NCBI RefSeq assembly: GCF_013036045.1
Contig: NZ_WTPX01000017.1
Location: 1 to 53,895 of the forward strand
Direction of reading: 5' to 3'
Source: Alienimonas chondri
GTDB lineage: Bacteria; Planctomycetota; Planctomycetia; Planctomycetales; Planctomycetaceae
DNA length: 53,895 nt
The notes under the pieces were generated by a model. The model searched no databases, was not told the origin of the DNA, and saw nothing but the letters and a program-made list of their open reading frames with translations. A program made the translations under genes and the position numbers. Below, piece after piece: positions 52,601 through 53,895 of this stretch; position 1 is the first letter of the stretch; each line of letters starts with the position of its first letter.

Positions 52601-52941
52601 ACGCCGTCCAGCTCCCACGCGGTCGCAAACTGCTGCGGCACGCCCGGCAAACGCCCGGCGCTGCGGCCGGTCGCCATCGGCATGAACTGCTCCGCCTCCC
52701 ACCGACAACCCGTCACGCCGGCCAACGCCAGCGAGGCGCCCATCACCTGCAACCAGCGACGGCGATCGAACCCGACCGGCTCGTCGGCCTGCTCCGGGAA
52801 CTCGCGATGCAGGAACGACTCGAACTCCGGCGTGCCCTGCACCTCATCCAAGCTGCGCCAATAGCGGCGACCGGCGTTACCCGCAGCGGGTGCGGAACCC
52901 GCGGCGAGCGTCGAGTCGGCGGCGGGACGGGGGCGGGACAT
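49645..52941 (-). CDS. actB: Alternative complex III, molybdopterin-like/iron-sulfur subunit ActB
   Basis: A 1098-residue protein on the positive side of the membrane. The N-terminal [20 protein letters not shown] is a Tat-type signal followed by a lipobox-like Cys. The large domain (about 100-690) has the molybdopterin-oxidoreductase fold, but ACIII members have no metal cofactor. The C-terminal part carries ferredoxin-like cysteine sets: [35 protein letters not shown] and CTYCVQRIQ with [11 protein letters not shown], for three [4Fe-4S] and one [3Fe-4S] cluster. The last 50 residues are His/Asp/Gly-rich ([17 protein letters not shown]). The start may be 52986 (MLRLSDL) or 52941 (MSRPRPAA). 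The latter was chosen as the nearer to the usual N-terminus. Confidence 0.95.
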   Translation of the reverse strand: MSRPRPAADSTLAAGSAPAAGNAGRRYWRSLDEVQGTPEFESFLHREFPEQADEPVGFDRRRWLQVMGASLALAGVTGCRWEAEQFMPMATGRSAGRLPGVPQQFATAWELDGVGRSLLVSCVDGRPVKVEGNPDDAVGRGSSSAFDQALILSMYDPDRRGSVMKGVGAKAAPSTLDAALESLAGVLGDGAGATAVLCEATGSPTLKRLRDQVTGAGATWCEYSPLSGDSLLEGTQQAFGEALRPSVDLAAADVIVCLDADPLGDHPASAVNNRAWAARRRPEDGPMNRLYAIESQFSVTGAAADHRFPLKSTAIPKFLSDLEKARGGAKAADEFIAALADDLNSDKKCVVLCGARQPAAVQAAVHRLNEELGNHGVSYFAEADAPANPDSVVGIQVLCERLRSGEFETLLVLGGNPAYDAPADCQFAEAVAKVKRSARLGLYRDETSLLCGWHIPMAHPLEQWGDVRLLGGTYAIQQPLIQPLFDGVTSAEFLARLLGESAATGYELTRATFDSLVGSGTKGWKTAVHRGFVEDTAAEPVEASLSGDVPGLPDSAPEGFELVLTSSSSVHDGRFANNGWLQEAPDFLTKLVWDNAALISPRDAATLGVDQGDGVTITTPDGAIDVPAYILAGQADGSIGLALGYGRTAAGVVGGNVGIKGGAFMDFDEEDTLSDGVGFDAYPLWRTAESGATSQVIAGVKVSKGSVDHELVTTQNHHAIDENGMEHMVKAVPMLVREATERQFGEHPTFADEMVHHPPLESLWESRKYEGRSWGMAIDLSQCTGCNACTVACQAENNVPVVGKDQVKRGREMHWLRMDRYFTPNTKPGPDEDSDDEVGYEVTDVAAWANPAVASQPLMCVHCENAPCEQVCPVAATVHTAEGLNSMVYNRCIGTRYCSNNCPYKVRRFNFLNYNKRYEGANKELTGMVLNPEVSVRVRGVMEKCTYCVQRIQHATIPVDNKGEQLQDGAIQTACEQVCPTNAIVFGDLNDANSRVREGHENGRAYKLLSEYNTKPRTAYLARIRNPHPTLEKAEAYYRELHLHGHHGDEHGGDGHGAHGTDDHGAGDHDHEGDETHGDDHASVAPSLKSSLLKIVSV

Positions 52942-53016
52942 ACTGTCGGGAGCAGGCGGTGAGCGGAGATCGGAGAGTCGCAGCATCGGCCCGCAACGAG
53001 GGGCCGGATCGACGAA

Positions 53017-53826
53017 TCAGCGGTGACAGGTGGCGCAGTCGGTATTCGGATGCACGTCGCGGTCTTCCTGCCAGTTCTTGACCCACTTCGTGCGGAACGC
53101 TTCGACCGCCTCGGGGGATGCGACGTCCGCATCGGTCACGGGCATGTCGTACAGACCGGCGAACAGCGTGCGATAGCTGCCCAACCCTTCCTCGTCCCAT
53201 TCCCAGGCGAGGTTCGTCACCAATTCCGGCGGACGCAGCGCGTCCTGCGGATTGCGGTGGCACTCGACGCACCAGGCCATGTTCAGCGGCTGCACCTGCT
53301 CGACGACCTCCATCCGATCGATCCGGCCGTGACAGCTCACGCAGCTCACGCCGCGATTCACATGGGCGCTGTGATTGAAATAGGCGTAGTCCGGCAGATC
53401 GTGAATCCGCTCCCACGGCACCGCGGAGTCGGCAGCGATGCTCTCGCGAACCGGCTGCAACCGCGGGCTGTTCGTATGCACGGCAACCTTGAGCGTGACG
53501 CCGTTCTCCTTCGTGGCGTTGTGGCAGTTCGCACAGACGCTCGTACTCGGCACGTTACTGTGAGCGCCCTTGAAGACGCCGGTGTGGCAGTACCGACAGT
53601 CCAACTTCAGCTGACCGGCGTGCAGAGCGTGCGAGAACGGCACCGGCTGCGTCGGCTTGTAGCCGGTCAGCAGCGTCTCCGGCGACGCCCCGTAGAAGAT
53701 CACCCCGGCGACGTAGGCGCCCAGCAGTCCGGCCACGGCCAGGCCGGGCAGGATGATGACGTTGGTCCACGCCGGGAAGTAGAACCGTCCGTCGTCGCTC
53801 TCGGGGGTGCCGTCCGTGATGGTCAC
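53017..53826 (-). CDS. actA: Alternative complex III, pentaheme cytochrome c ActA (5' end uncertain)
   Basis: A cytochrome with one N-terminal membrane segment (about residues 24-45, NVIILPGLAVAGLLGAYVAG) and five heme-binding motifs: CRYCH, CANCH, CVSCH, CVECH and CATCH. It has the normal ActA count and length (about 269 residues). It receives electrons from ActB and passes them on within ACIII. The frame is read from the GTG at 53826. It stays open through the palindrome to the window edge, so the gene may begin further out. The upstream codons GVPDGSPVEPVTITDG are encoded by palindrome F. It is the first ACIII gene, with its promoter off the window or disrupted by the repeat. Confidence 0.9.
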   Translation of the reverse strand: MTITDGTPESDDGRFYFPAWTNVIILPGLAVAGLLGAYVAGVIFYGASPETLLTGYKPTQPVPFSHALHAGQLKLDCRYCHTGVFKGAHSNVPSTSVCANCHNATKENGVTLKVAVHTNSPRLQPVRESIAADSAVPWERIHDLPDYAYFNHSAHVNRGVSCVSCHGRIDRMEVVEQVQPLNMAWCVECHRNPQDALRPPELVTNLAWEWDEEGLGSYRTLFAGLYDMPVTDADVASPEAVEAFRTKWVKNWQEDRDVHPNTDCATCHR

Positions 53827-53895
53827 CGGCTCGACCGGGGAACCGTCAGGGACGCCGGCGGCGTCCCTGACGGTTCCCCGGTCGAGCCGGTGACC
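53821..53895. repeat. Palindromic element F at the window end (75-nt perfect palindrome)
   Basis: Bases 53821-53857 are the exact reverse complement of 53859-53895, with one central base. Inside are CCGTCAGGGACG and its inverse, related to element D. The palindrome includes the start codon region of actA and ends exactly at the last base of the window. Such an ending is unlikely by chance. It points to an assembly break at a repeat or to a fold-back artefact. Confidence 0.85.

Noticed and set aside
49645-52941. Active molybdenum enzyme
   Set aside because: ActB has the fold of molybdopterin oxidoreductases, but the surrounding genes are ACIII genes, whose ActB is known to lack the cofactor.
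49699-52962. Long plus-strand open frame of over 1000 codons opposite actB
   Set aside because: The minus strand encodes a complete ActB with all cluster motifs. The opposite frame is open because of high GC at third positions and its translation is Val/Arg/His-rich without recognisable domains.

Overview
The window is high-GC, densely coded bacterial DNA that reads as a chromosomal segment of a planctomycete. Supporting signs are secreted sulfatases next to a PVC-type heme-binding dehydrogenase-like protein, a Ser/Thr kinase with a planctomycete-style pre-kinase region, many GTG starts with weak ribosome binding sites, MJ0042-type zinc-ribbon membrane proteins, and long inverted repeats placed directly after genes. 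A placement near Planctomycetaceae (for example Alienimonas-like) is inference. No tRNA, rRNA, CRISPR array, integrase or transposase was recognised.

Layout. 1-7.2 kb holds housekeeping metabolism: a partial membrane protein, panB, a divergent trxB with a translationally coupled low-GC hypothetical gene, purE-purK and glmS. 7.3-10.9 kb is an envelope-stress-like operon (alanine-rich LEA-like protein, holin-X/YqjE-like protein, DUF3618 protein with exact 33-residue tandem repeats), preceded by a sigma-54-like promoter candidate. 11-16.2 kb carries an aldehyde dehydrogenase, an SGNH hydrolase, a secreted alpha/beta hydrolase and the GTPase ychF. 16.2-16.8 kb is a lower-GC small protein/nucleotidyltransferase pair. 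16.9-24.7 kb contains a YkgJ-type cysteine-cluster protein, a large anti-sigma-like membrane protein, a dienelactone hydrolase, a zinc-ribbon membrane protein and a kinase with FHA domain and tail anchor. 24.8-32.1 kb is a sulfatase / heme-protein / SGNH operon facing a second sulfatase. 32.2-38 kb holds nadB, two divergent zinc-motif proteins, and divergent NtrC-type and LuxR-type response regulators.

38-53.9 kb is one minus-strand respiratory cluster. In transcription order it is actA, actB, actC, an actD-actE fusion, actF, a small anchored protein, SCO, coxB with fused cytochrome c, coxA (A2-type YSHP motif), an unusually long coxC, a subunit IV and a second subunit-III-like protein. It encodes a quinol-oxidising alternative complex III together with the caa3-type oxidase that accepts its electrons, as in known ACIII-caa3 supercomplexes.

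The least explained material is the set of long inverted repeats (3352, 3931, 5182, 28549, 29718, 29991, 32083, 37892, 53821). Several follow stop codons like terminators. Two have become coding sequence: one builds a signal peptide, and one sits where an SGNH hydrolase should carry its Asp-His motif. The window ends exactly at the end of a perfect 75-nt palindrome. Other points of interest are the 33-residue repeat protein and an orphan two-hairpin RNA-like element upstream of trxB.
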